The notes: generated by a model from the sequence alone, not told the origin. DNA of 64,000 nucleotides from Bacteroidales bacterium (GCA_020860515.1 JAJBUG010000061.1:1012-65011), one strand, 5' to 3'. Shown: positions 27,318-36,146, counted from the first letter of the stretch. A program made the numbers and translations.

Positions 27318-27989
27318 CTACAAACGATTTATTAATTTTCTTAGAGCTGCGAATGTGTGAGCTGGTGCATTGTCCCAAAAATGTTCGTATTGTGCGATAT
27401 TGTCGGCAGCGCCAGGGGTGTCGCTCACTACGCGCAGACACAGGAAGGGCACATTCTTGAGATAACACGTCTGGGCTATGGCACCGCTCTCCATATCCAC
27501 GGCAATCACCCCAGGATACAGGGCCTTGATGCGCTCCACATCCTGCACACGTGTCACAAAAATGTCGCCGCTTGCCACCAAGCCGCACTTTGCGCCAAGA
27601 TATTCGGACAATGGTTCGGGAGGCACTGGGCAGGTAAACATCCTTGGGCACTCTGCCGCTTGGCCCCATTCGGTGCCTGGTCCGCACCATACATCATGGT
27701 AAGCCACATTGCTGGCCAGCACCAGGTCGAGGATGTTGGCGCCTTGGCCAGTGCCTCCAGCTACGCCAGTGTTGATCACTACATCTGGGTGGAAAGTGTC
27801 AATCAGGCTAAGTGTGCCTATGGCGGCATTCACTTTGCCGATTCCGCATTGCATGGCCACCACAGCGCGCCCTTCGAGCGAACCACGGTGGAAGGTGAAC
27901 CCGTTGACAGTCACCTCCTTTTTATCTTCAAGAAGACCAAGGAGCAGGTTGAGCTCCTTGGTCATTGCTACGATTATTGCTATTGTCAC
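27318..27989 (-). CDS. mtnN: 5'-methylthioadenosine/S-adenosylhomocysteine nucleosidase
   Basis: IAIIVAMTKELNLL; MQCGIGKVNAAIGT; INTGVAGG; VAVDMESGAIAQTCY. Confidence 0.9.
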   Translation of the reverse strand: MTIAIIVAMTKELNLLLGLLEDKKEVTVNGFTFHRGSLEGRAVVAMQCGIGKVNAAIGTLSLIDTFHPDVVINTGVAGGTGQGANILDLVLASNVAYHDVWCGPGTEWGQAAECPRMFTCPVPPEPLSEYLGAKCGLVASGDIFVTRVQDVERIKALYPGVIAVDMESGAIAQTCYLKNVPFLCLRVVSDTPGAADNIAQYEHFWDNAPAHTFAALRKLINRL

Positions 27990-28002
27990 TTGGAATAAGT
28001 CT

Positions 28003-28037
28003 TTAGTCTTTAGTCTTTAGTCTTTGGTCTTTGGTCC
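28003..28037. repeat. Heptad array (TCTTTAG)n(TCTTTGG)n
   Basis: gTCTTTAGTCTTTAGTCTTTAGTCTTTGGTCTTTGGTCC. Confidence 0.9.
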
Positions 28038-28045
28038 TGGGGATA

Positions 28046-29332
28046 TTATTTTAGGGCGAAGGCTTCTTTTACCTGGGGCACATAGTCAGCTTCCTCCCAA
28101 CTGAAGAGCTTCACGGTGCGATCAAAGGGTTCGTGGCCCGGGTCTTGGAAGTGCTTGGTCACCACCTCAGGCTTTCGGCCCACGTGGCCATAGGCTGCCG
28201 TCTCGCGATATATTGGAGCGCGCAGGCCCAGGCGTTGCTCGATTGCATGGGGGCGCATATCGAAGATTTGGCTGACCTTGGCCGAAATTTCCGCATCGCT
28301 TATCGGCACCTTGGCTGTGCCGTAGGTGTTGACATAGAGGCTCACTGGCTGTGCCACGCCGATGGCATAGGCCACCTGCACCAGTACGCGCCGTGCTACG
28401 CCTGCCTCCACCAGATTTTTGGCTATATGGCGAGCCGCATAGGCTGCCGAGCGGTCAACCTTGCTGGGGTCTTTGCCTGAGAAGGCACCTCCGCCATGGG
28501 CTCCGCGGCCTCCGTAAGTGTCCACGATGATTTTGCGGCCAGTGAGGCCAGTATCGCCGTGAGGACCGCCGATTACAAACTTGCCGGTAGGATTTACGTG
28601 GAGCACGTAGTCGTCGCTCCACAGGCGTTGCAATTCGGCAGGGAGCGAAGCTTTTACGCGAGGAATAAGGATATCACGCACGTCGCGGCGAATAAACTCA
28701 AGCATCCCCTCATCGGCCTGCTCCTGGGTCATGCCTTCGCCAGGACGGATAAACTCATCGTGCTGAGTGCTGACCACCACGGTGTGCACGCGCACTGGCT
28801 CATCGTTTTCGTCGTATTCCACTGTCACTTGGCTCTTTGCATCGGGGCGAAGATATCTCATCTGTCTGCCTTCGCGCCGAATGGCAGACAGTTCGCGCAC
28901 CAGGGCGTGGCTGAGGGCCAGGGTAAGGGGCAGCCGCTCGGGTGTCTCATCGGTAGCGTAGCCGAACATCATGCCTTGGTCGCCAGCCCCTTGCTCTTCG
29001 GGCAGTTGGCGCGACACGCCTCGGTCGATGTCGGAGCTTTGGTCGTGTATGGCGGTGAACACACCGCAGCTGTTTCCGTCGAACTGCAGGTCGGCGCGGT
29101 TGTAACCGATTTGGTTGATAGTGTTGCGGGTGACCTTGGCGATGTCGATGTAGGCTTCGCTATTGACTTCGCCCGACACTACCACCTGGCCGGTGGTCAC
29201 AAGGGTTTCGCACGCTACATGGCTCTGCGGATCGCGAGCCAGAAACTCATCGAGGATGGTGTCGCTGATCTGGTCGGCCACTTTGTCGGGATGGCCTTCC
29301 GACACTGATTCTGATGTGAATAAGTAATGCAT
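28046..29332 (-). CDS. metK: S-adenosylmethionine synthetase
   Basis: [51 protein letters not shown]. Confidence 0.97.
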   Translation of the reverse strand: MHYLFTSESVSEGHPDKVADQISDTILDEFLARDPQSHVACETLVTTGQVVVSGEVNSEAYIDIAKVTRNTINQIGYNRADLQFDGNSCGVFTAIHDQSSDIDRGVSRQLPEEQGAGDQGMMFGYATDETPERLPLTLALSHALVRELSAIRREGRQMRYLRPDAKSQVTVEYDENDEPVRVHTVVVSTQHDEFIRPGEGMTQEQADEGMLEFIRRDVRDILIPRVKASLPAELQRLWSDDYVLHVNPTGKFVIGGPHGDTGLTGRKIIVDTYGGRGAHGGGAFSGKDPSKVDRSAAYAARHIAKNLVEAGVARRVLVQVAYAIGVAQPVSLYVNTYGTAKVPISDAEISAKVSQIFDMRPHAIEQRLGLRAPIYRETAAYGHVGRKPEVVTKHFQDPGHEPFDRTVKLFSWEEADYVPQVKEAFALK

Positions 29333-29424
29333 AGTTACATTGCTGGTTAATAGTGAATAACTAAGAATCCAGTGGATATCTTAGCTGATGTCCACTATGC
29401 CTTAATCCGTAAGTCCGATACAAA

Positions 29425-29482
29425 GGGATTGCGGTTTTAGCATTTTTTACTGTGGTTGCAAGCAGCCAAATTTTTCCACAAG
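29425..29482 (-). ncRNA. SAM-II riboswitch
   Basis: RNA: CCUUGUGGAAAAAUUUGGCUGCUUGCAACCACAGUAAAAAAUGCUAAAACCGCAAUCCC; P1 UGUGG/CCACA, AUUU, UUGCAA, UAAA and GCUAAA match the SAM-II consensus; upstream of metK. Confidence 0.82.
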
Positions 29483-29527
29483 GCCCCGCTGAGGGCGCCT
29501 AAAATATGAGTTGATTTGCAAATCGAG

Positions 29528-29580
29528 TGCAAAGTTAGGAAAAAAATTTGGTCATTCCAAATTTTTTTCCTAACTTTGCA
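29528..29580. promoter_or_regulatory. Palindromic divergent promoter (24-bp arms) for metK (-) and tRNA-Leu (+)
   Basis: TGCAAAGTTAGGAAAAAAATTTGG-tcatt-CCAAATTTTTTTCCTAACTTTGCA; on each strand TTTG-N20-TAACTTTG. Confidence 0.85.
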
Positions 29581-29588
29581 GTGCAAAA

Positions 29589-29670
29589 GCCCAGATGGCG
29601 GAATTGGCAGACGCGATGGTCTCAAACACCATTGGAGCAATCCATCCCGGTTCGAGCCCGGGTCTGGGTA
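29589..29670 (+). tRNA. tRNA-Leu(CAA)
   Basis: Acceptor GCCCAGA/TCTGGGT, anticodon stem ATGGT/ACCAT with loop CTCAAAC, T-arm CCCGGTTCGAGCCCGGG; type II variable arm. Confidence 0.93.
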
Positions 29671-29727
29671 CTATTGCACCCTCTTAAAGTCTTGAAATCA
29701 AGTACTTTGAGAGGGTGCAATAGTTTT
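29671..29727 (+). terminator. Element-borne terminator for tRNA-Leu
   Basis: CTATTGCACCCTCT...AGAGGGTGCAATAGTTTT starts at the last base of the att core. Confidence 0.85.
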
Positions 29728-29810
29728 CTACTGGCAGATAACTGGCAAATACTCAAAATTCAAGTACTTACACCAGTTCTGGAGAATAAAATATGTAATG
29801 ATATGTAGTC

Positions 29811-30485
29811 TTAATCATCCTCATTGAGGGTGTATCTTTCCCATTCTTCTTTAGAAAGAGTGATACCATACTTCTTAAGATACCTACTGAATACCATAGA
29901 GGAAAAACTTCTACCATTAGGGTGAAAATCATCACGAACAAAGGACTTCTTTTTAATCTCTTCGATTGTGTCTGTTTTGTCGAATGATTCAACACCTTTG
30001 AGAAGATTCACTTTCTCCACTCTCTCCAGCACCCATGTAGCAGTTTTGAACTTCACTACATCGTCAGAGGATGCCAGTGCTTCCTTGATGGCTTTCAATG
30101 CATCGTCACACATTGAGAAGATTGAAACATTAAGGTGATTCTTAATTTCAGCACATAAGGCAGTGTAGAAGCACTTGAAAGGAATGTAAGTTAACCACTG
30201 GTAGATAGTGGTTCTGGAGATGCTTAGTTGTTCAGCAACATCCACAACCCTTTGACCAGATGCCAGCAGTGTTGCACATTCCTCTTGTTTGGGTGTTAAG
30301 CCAGTGGATTTGTTCACCAGTTCTTTTGACTTTTGTTCTGGCACTGGCTTCGATTCTTTCTTTGGCTTCGATTCCACCTTAACCAGTGATTCAGACTTTT
30401 TGTCTGGCACTGGCTTTTTGTCGGTCGCAGACTGGATGTCTGGCACTTCTTCAAATTCTGTTAGATTCTGTTCATTTTTGTTCAT
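29811..30485 (-). CDS. HTH DNA-binding protein (small-terminase/phBC6A51-like HTH)
   Basis: TPKQEECATLLASGQRVVDVAEQLSISRTTIYQWLTYIPFKCFYTALCAEIKNHL. Confidence 0.6.
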   Translation of the reverse strand: MNKNEQNLTEFEEVPDIQSATDKKPVPDKKSESLVKVESKPKKESKPVPEQKSKELVNKSTGLTPKQEECATLLASGQRVVDVAEQLSISRTTIYQWLTYIPFKCFYTALCAEIKNHLNVSIFSMCDDALKAIKEALASSDDVVKFKTATWVLERVEKVNLLKGVESFDKTDTIEEIKKKSFVRDDFHPNGRSFSSMVFSRYLKKYGITLSKEEWERYTLNEDD

Positions 30486-30537
30486 AAGGATTGATAGTTA
30501 TCTTATCCATTATAATACCATGTCACACACTGAAAAA

Positions 30538-30577
30538 CATAAGAAATCTTATGTTTTTTGCCCCTATTAAAGAGGGT
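30538..30577. repeat. 40-bp element repeat, copy B
   Basis: CATAAGAAATCTTATGTTTTTTGCCCCTATTAAAGAGGGT; 39/40 identical to 33419-33458. Confidence 0.95.
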
Positions 30578-30616
30578 AGAACCATTTGAGGATTCCAGAG
30601 AAGAGAATCATTAAGC

Positions 30617-31621
30617 CTACTGATTCAATGCTTCTCCATCTCCAGAGGAATCCCCATCTGGTATGCTTGATGCTTCATCTTCGATAGATAAGGCTTTCTT
30701 CAAAAGATTGCTTATATCCCACTGAGATTTGTCGGACGTCTTTAGTTTCTCAAAGACTTCCTTAACCTTTCTCTTTCTCGCATCCTTATCGGATTGAGAG
30801 AGTTCACCCATGGCATTGATTCTGCCATATAGCATCTTTCTCACTTCATCGAGAGTAGAACCATTGTTAAGCAATGTTTCTGCCAGCATCAATATCGCTA
30901 TGTCCAGAGTGAAAGGCTTACCATCTGTTTTGCTCATGTCGATTGATTTAAAGGGTAGAACTTTTTTATATTGCTCATACACATCCTTTCTGAAAACATT
31001 CTCCCAATCTGGATTTACCAAATCTTTGAGTTTGATTGCAACACCATGATTCAAGTATTCTGGTTTCAGATAGTGACACTCCCACTTGATGTAATACCCT
31101 TTGGGATTCCAGCCAGCATCTTCAATGATACCTTTCATAGTAAGACCTTGTTTGTGCTGGATGTTTCGCCCAGCATCGTACAATTTTCTACGGCAAAAGG
31201 AATCATCGAAACTACGAAATAAGCCATTGGGATTGATTGAGAGTGTTTGCCCTTTACCCTCTCTATGATGGCTGATAATCTCTTTAGGAGGCATATCTAC
31301 TGGCATTATCGCACCATATTCAAATATTCTCACATCTGAATCCCAGAGAGGGACATGGATCAATGTGCTTATGTGCTGGATGGCTTCCACAAACTTTCTC
31401 TTATCGTAGGTGAAATTATGCCCTTGATAATAGTACATGATACTACCCTTAACCACCAGTAATTTAGTGCTGGGATTGTAGATTATCTGAAAGTTCCTAC
31501 CATCCACACCCTTTAGGGAATATCGAGTATTACCCCCAATATAGGATGCTTCAATTTGGAGATGTCCAGAAAAGAACGTATCTTTGTCGTCAAATTTGAT
31601 GGCTTCTATAAAGTCTATCAT
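30617..31621 (-). CDS. Phage/plasmid replication protein, gpII/X-like
   Basis: NPSTKLLVVKGSIMYYYQGHNF...FVEAIQHISTLIHVPLWDSDVRIFEYGAIMPVD resembles the Rep_II/X pattern (S.xK..yG.N ... l...l.v.l....v.r.d.g....). Confidence 0.55.
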   Translation of the reverse strand: MIDFIEAIKFDDKDTFFSGHLQIEASYIGGNTRYSLKGVDGRNFQIIYNPSTKLLVVKGSIMYYYQGHNFTYDKRKFVEAIQHISTLIHVPLWDSDVRIFEYGAIMPVDMPPKEIISHHREGKGQTLSINPNGLFRSFDDSFCRRKLYDAGRNIQHKQGLTMKGIIEDAGWNPKGYYIKWECHYLKPEYLNHGVAIKLKDLVNPDWENVFRKDVYEQYKKVLPFKSIDMSKTDGKPFTLDIAILMLAETLLNNGSTLDEVRKMLYGRINAMGELSQSDKDARKRKVKEVFEKLKTSDKSQWDISNLLKKALSIEDEASSIPDGDSSGDGEALNQ

Positions 31622-31672
31622 TTTTTAAATCCAGTTGAGTGAGGGTCAGTGTGATATTGACCCTCACTCTTT

Positions 31673-32152
31673 TTAGATGTTATTAGATGCATACTTCATC
31701 AGAAGAGGAATAGTGTTGGGGATGTCGTCTGGCACTCCAGCCATGAAGAATATCTTCACCAGACTGGGATTCTCGCTATCTCTATTCACGATAATAATGC
31801 CCTCTTCACTCTTACTGGAGATTTTCCCATCACTGCCAGTGATTCCCAGAGTTCCCCAGCCAGTTATGTGAGGATAATCATCAGAGCGAAACAACTTAGT
31901 GCTGATTCTGTATGGCTGGAATCTCTTTAGAATTGATTCCTCTTTGTGGGTGAATTGTCCTTTGAGTTCACCAACAACACAATTAGAAGTCATTCTTCCT
32001 TTGTGTTGTGCTTTAGTAAACTCCACATCACTTAGGCTGATTCTATTCGGTAGAAAAGAATCTCCAGATTGATAGTAGTGTGATGTCGCAGTATCTTCTT
32101 TGAGAAGATATGTAGCCAGTTTGATATTTGCTTCTATAAACTTGTAGTCCAT
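31673..32152 (-). CDS. Hypothetical protein of integrative element
   Basis: 159-aa ORF between xis-like and rep-like genes, same strand. Confidence 0.65.
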   Translation of the reverse strand: MDYKFIEANIKLATYLLKEDTATSHYYQSGDSFLPNRISLSDVEFTKAQHKGRMTSNCVVGELKGQFTHKEESILKRFQPYRISTKLFRSDDYPHITGWGTLGITGSDGKISSKSEEGIIIVNRDSENPSLVKIFFMAGVPDDIPNTIPLLMKYASNNI

Positions 32153-32163
32153 ATCAAATCCAG

Positions 32164-32487
32164 TTAAGCAATGTCGGATTTAGCAGTGATATAGTGCTTC
32201 TCCATGAAAGAGAACAAATCACTTCTCTTCACATATATCTTTCTGCCAAATTGACTGAAAGGTATAGTTCTGTTATCACGATAGTTCTGCCATGTCTTAG
32301 GAGATACCCCCAGCATCTTTCTGGCTTTAGAGGATTCCAGCCATTCCGAATCACTCTCTTCACGATTCCTACCCACTATAAGTTTAGTGAGTTCTTCCAA
32401 CTTCGATAGAAGTTGTTCCCAGTCCGTAACTGGTAGCATCACCAGTTGAGTAGTGCCAGACTGGGATTGTTTTAAGTTGTCTGTCAT
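32164..32487 (-). CDS. Excisionase-like MerR/HTH_17 DNA-binding protein
   Basis: SSKARKMLGVSPKTWQNYRDNRTIPFSQFGRKIYVKRSDLFSFMEKHYI. Confidence 0.8.
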   Translation of the reverse strand: MTDNLKQSQSGTTQLVMLPVTDWEQLLSKLEELTKLIVGRNREESDSEWLESSKARKMLGVSPKTWQNYRDNRTIPFSQFGRKIYVKRSDLFSFMEKHYITAKSDIA

Positions 32488-32596
32488 TTTGTAATACCGA
32501 ATCTTTTACCCATCAGAAACATTCTTTTGGTTGAATCGGTATTGCAAAATTATAATGAAAAGTTTTTGAGAGAAGTAAAAAAACACTCCCAAAAAA

Positions 32597-33421
32597 TCAA
32601 GTGTTTTTTACTTCCCCTTGATTTGATAAGAATCTATTCACAAGTTCCATTCGATTTTTCCCCATATTCATCCTCTTTACTTGTTTGTCGTAGGCTTCAA
32701 TCCAACTTTTTACTTTCTTATACTTTTCTCTTCTTATATCCCCTTGACTACTTTCATACTCTTTCTCTATATAGTTCTTTGTGTCGAGAGATTCTATCCC
32801 TATAAGAACACATAAATCATATAAGAAACTGCTTATATTGGCAGAGGGAAAATAACCTTTCTTTGAGAAGATGCTTTCGCTTTGAATCCCCTTGAAGTAA
32901 TGTAGATTAAAGTAAAATAGTCGAACCACTAAATTTCCTAATATGGCTTTCCCTTTATTTCTGTACCAGTCGAGATGCCTACAATAATCCAGTATGTTTT
33001 CTAAATCCCAGTGTTCAAAATAATCGTCTGATTCTGTTATCTCACTATCTTCTTTCATGCATATTTTTGAAGAGTAGAAACATCTACATTCTTTATCCAG
33101 TTCTATAATTCTTTCATACACTCCCTCTCTCATATACTCTATACTGGCAGAGGGAATAGTAAAGGAATATGAACCATTCTTAATTTCATTAGAAGTGAGA
33201 GGGTGTGTTAAGGTACTTCGCACCGACAAATTATTTTTCTCGCACTTCCAGAGATTAAAGTATGTTTCAATCAAGTTCTTTACTTCATCCTCTTTATCCT
33301 CATTAGAAGATGGCTTTGAAAATCTATAAAATAAAGATACCATATCTTCCCCATCCCAGTTCAGAGGATAGCCATATAACTTTAATAGTTTCTCCAGTTG
33401 AGTTCTGATATTATCTTCCAT
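32597..33421 (-). CDS. Hypothetical protein of integrative element
   Basis: 274-aa ORF whose ATG is the last codon of a 40-bp repeat copy; no recognised family. Confidence 0.65.
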   Translation of the reverse strand: MEDNIRTQLEKLLKLYGYPLNWDGEDMVSLFYRFSKPSSNEDKEDEVKNLIETYFNLWKCEKNNLSVRSTLTHPLTSNEIKNGSYSFTIPSASIEYMREGVYERIIELDKECRCFYSSKICMKEDSEITESDDYFEHWDLENILDYCRHLDWYRNKGKAILGNLVVRLFYFNLHYFKGIQSESIFSKKGYFPSANISSFLYDLCVLIGIESLDTKNYIEKEYESSQGDIRREKYKKVKSWIEAYDKQVKRMNMGKNRMELVNRFLSNQGEVKNT

Positions 33422-33458
33422 AAGAATTCTTATGTTTTTTGCCCCTATTAAAGAGGGT
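33419..33458. repeat. 40-bp element repeat, copy A
   Basis: CATAAGAATTCTTATGTTTTTTGCCCCTATTAAAGAGGGT; internal palindrome CATAAGAATTCTTATG. Confidence 0.95.
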
Positions 33459-34873
33459 CAGTTAGTTTTGAGAGTAGCCAGTAACTTGTTAACTGCATCT
33501 TCATCCAGAGAAGCCAGCATAGAAGCCAGTTGTTTCTTCTTCTCTTCGATTGTAGGCTCACTGGCTTCCTTATTGAACATCTTCTTCAATGCTTCGTCAG
33601 TCGTAGCAGTGTTGAAATTACCCATGTACTTTTCAGTGATAGCCAGTGAGGAGTGTGCCAGCAGATTCTTAATGATAGTGTTTGAAGTTCCCTCATGCAT
33701 AGCGACACTCGCAAAGGAATGTCTGGCAATATGCATAGATAGTTTCTTATTGATTCCAGCCATAGAAGCCAGTTTGTTGAGATACTTGTTTATCAGTGCA
33801 TTTTTGGCACTAATATCAGTGTATAGTTGTTTCTTTAGTTCCACTGGCATAGTATCAACCTCACTTTGTGTTAAAGCATAACAATAAGGTTTTGTAGCAT
33901 CCAGCAGAGGAAATATATAATTCTCCACTGGCTTATTTCCAAAACCATAGTATTTGAGGATGTCCATGGCTGGGTTAACTAATACCAAATCTCTTAGTTT
34001 GTGATTCTTCCCCATCTGATATTGTAATCTCCATTCCTCTTTTTCAAATACCACATTCTTCCATCGCAGTTGAATCAAATCCCCAGCACGAATCCCAGCA
34101 CAATAGAGTGAGAAGAAAAAGTAGTTACGGCAGTGCCATAGCAAACTACCATCTTCCAGTTCAAGTGCCAGCAGTGACTTTAGTTCTTCTAAGGTCAACT
34201 TCTCTTTTTCAGTTTTAACACCCTTGTATTTGAAAGTCAAGAAAGGATTGTGAGATACATCCAGATATCCTAAATCAATTGATCTCTTCACCAGTGTTTT
34301 GAGAATATTGAAAACAACTTCAATAGTGTTGACATGAAGTAGTTTGTTATTATCTCTCTCATTCCTCAATGTATGAAGAAAAGAATCAAACTTAGTAAGA
34401 AATTCAGTCGAAAGTTCAGAGAAAAGCAAATCACTTTTTCCAGTTTTCTTTAGAAAGGATTCCAGTTTGTTTAGAGTGCCATTATACTTCTTCCAGTTTC
34501 GAACACCCCCAGCATTTAATATTTCATCTGCCCTCTTCCTGGCAAATTCCAGAAATGAAACAGAGTGTGCTTTCTCTTTGAGTTTTGACACAACATTGTC
34601 AGAGGATGCTTGATTTGTATCTGCCAGTTCCAGATACTTATCTTTGGCTTCTTCTAAGATGTCATGTAGTTGAGAGTTCCATTTTGCTGATTCTGGAACA
34701 CTGGCACGAATCCAATTATCCCCTTTGCACTTGTAGTTGAATTGTGATGGCTTCTCTACTGATATAGGTGTAGAGATCCTTTTTCTCTTCCCACCCACCG
34801 ACACGCAAAGTAAGATTGTATGTCTTTTGTTTCTGGATGGCTTACTATTAAGTTCAAATCTGAAATTTGCCAT
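33458..34873 (-). CDS. int: Tyrosine recombinase/integrase (Bacteroidetes type)
   Basis: CAGIRAGDLIQLRWKNV; MHIARHSFASVAMHEGTSNTIIKNLLAHSSLAITEKYMGN. Confidence 0.95.
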   Translation of the reverse strand: MANFRFELNSKPSRNKRHTILLCVSVGGKRKRISTPISVEKPSQFNYKCKGDNWIRASVPESAKWNSQLHDILEEAKDKYLELADTNQASSDNVVSKLKEKAHSVSFLEFARKRADEILNAGGVRNWKKYNGTLNKLESFLKKTGKSDLLFSELSTEFLTKFDSFLHTLRNERDNNKLLHVNTIEVVFNILKTLVKRSIDLGYLDVSHNPFLTFKYKGVKTEKEKLTLEELKSLLALELEDGSLLWHCRNYFFFSLYCAGIRAGDLIQLRWKNVVFEKEEWRLQYQMGKNHKLRDLVLVNPAMDILKYYGFGNKPVENYIFPLLDATKPYCYALTQSEVDTMPVELKKQLYTDISAKNALINKYLNKLASMAGINKKLSMHIARHSFASVAMHEGTSNTIIKNLLAHSSLAITEKYMGNFNTATTDEALKKMFNKEASEPTIEEKKKQLASMLASLDEDAVNKLLATLKTN

Positions 34874-35077
34874 AAAGCATCAATTTTTTAAATCCACTGC
34901 AAATATAATGAATTTAATCTTTACTGGCAAATTTACTGGCAAATTTTTTACTTTGTATTACATTTTTTTATATCTTTGCAAAGTATTTAAAACTTAGAAT
35001 TAATTGAAATTTAGTATTTTAGTAATATTTTATCGAGTATTGAAATATATTATTTATAGTTCGGGTCTGGGTACAAG

Positions 35078-35112
35078 GAAATCCCTTTAAATCATTGATT
35101 TAAAGGGATTTT
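35078..35112 (+). terminator. Ancestral tRNA-Leu terminator displaced to the right end of the element
   Basis: AAATCCCTTTAAATCA-t-TGATTTAAAGGGATTTT immediately after attR. Confidence 0.8.
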
Positions 35113-35144
35113 ATTTTGTTATGGTGTACTAAAACGGACTCCTT

Positions 35145-36146
35145 TTATTTCATCAGGGAGTCGAGGTCGGGGATAGCGAGCTTTTTGCGGAGGCGGTAGC
35201 GAGCTTGGGTGAATGAGCGCGGGGTTATGCTCAGGGCCGATGCAATTTCTGAGTTGGAGAGCCCCATGCGCATCATGCCCAGCATAAGCAGGTCGTTGTC
35301 GGTAAGGTCGGGATGCTCCTTGGCCAAGGCATCAAGCCATGGCTTCTGCTCACTGTAAACCAACGACCGCAGTCGGTCAATCGGAGCATCGCTCCGTGGC
35401 ACCAACTGCGATGCCAGTTCTTGGCTTATAGCTTGTTTCTGTTCGGAGATTTCTTGCAACTGAGATGCTTGCTGCTGTAGCTTAAGCTGCAACAATTCAT
35501 TTTCCAGCTGTCGGCGATTGATTTCCTCGATTTGCTGCGCTTGCTGGCTGCGAAGCAGTCGCTGGCGTAGCCGCGATGTGCGCACATACAGCACAAAAAG
35601 CGTCAATATCACCACTAATGCCAATACTGCGATGCCTATTTCCAGGAGATAAATCCTCTGCTGATGTTCGGCGCTCCATAGCTGGTGATCGTCGTGCATC
35701 TTTTGATCAAACAATACCATGGAATAATCAGCCAGAATAACGGTATTGTTGGCCCGCAATGAATCCGGCCCATTTCGGTAAGCATCCATCAATTCTGCAT
35801 ACCGATCTTTTACTGGGAAAGAACCTACAGAATCGCTTAGATATTTAGGAATTACTTCCTGCAGCAATTCATAGGCCGACTGCTGTTGTTGCAATCGATC
35901 GTAAATTTCGGTGTAGAATACCCAGCAGTCCTCAAGGCGCAGAGTGTCGTCGGCTTCGATAAAGGCATGGGCAGCTTGATGTGTGCGAAACATGGCTGTG
36001 ACCAGGCTGTCGCTCTCTATTGCGTTCACCGCGCCCAGCAATAGTTCGTCGCCCGAGGGTTTGTTGTGACTGCAGGCAGTCGTCAACTGGCCAATCAGCA
36101 GGGTGGCAATCAGATATATGGTGATTTTGCGATGTAACAAAGTCAA
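35145..36146 (-). CDS. Lipoprotein/TM regulator with C-terminal LuxR-like HTH (paralog of 14848-16290)
   Basis: Lipobox TTACS; TM LEIGIAVLALVVILTLFVLYV; LTDNDLLMLGMMRMGLSNSEIASALSITPRSFTQARYRLRKKLAI. Confidence 0.75.
   Translation of the reverse strand: MTLLHRKITIYLIATLLIGQLTTACSHNKPSGDELLLGAVNAIESDSLVTAMFRTHQAAHAFIEADDTLRLEDCWVFYTEIYDRLQQQQSAYELLQEVIPKYLSDSVGSFPVKDRYAELMDAYRNGPDSLRANNTVILADYSMVLFDQKMHDDHQLWSAEHQQRIYLLEIGIAVLALVVILTLFVLYVRTSRLRQRLLRSQQAQQIEEINRRQLENELLQLKLQQQASQLQEISEQKQAISQELASQLVPRSDAPIDRLRSLVYSEQKPWLDALAKEHPDLTDNDLLMLGMMRMGLSNSEIASALSITPRSFTQARYRLRKKLAIPDLDSLMK

Larger units (their letters stand above)
29659..35074. mobile_element. ~5.4-kb tRNA-Leu-integrated element with RCR-type replication gene
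   Basis: 13-bp direct repeat CGGGTCTGGGTAC at 29659-29671 (tRNA 3' end) and 35062-35074; tyrosine recombinase next to the distal end; lower GC than flanks. Confidence 0.88.

Noticed and set aside
28496-29308. 270-aa plus-strand ORF opposite metK
   Set aside because: Antisense shadow of a highly conserved gene; composition reflects the complement of MetK codons, with no domain signature.
29437-29640. 67-aa ORF overlapping the tRNA/metK intergenic region
   Set aside because: Overlaps the tRNA-Leu gene, palindromic promoter and riboswitch; no coding evidence.
29659-35074. Calling the element an inovirus prophage
   Set aside because: Only the Rep resembles gpII/X; no Zot/gpI ATPase, small TM coat proteins or adsorption protein is visible.
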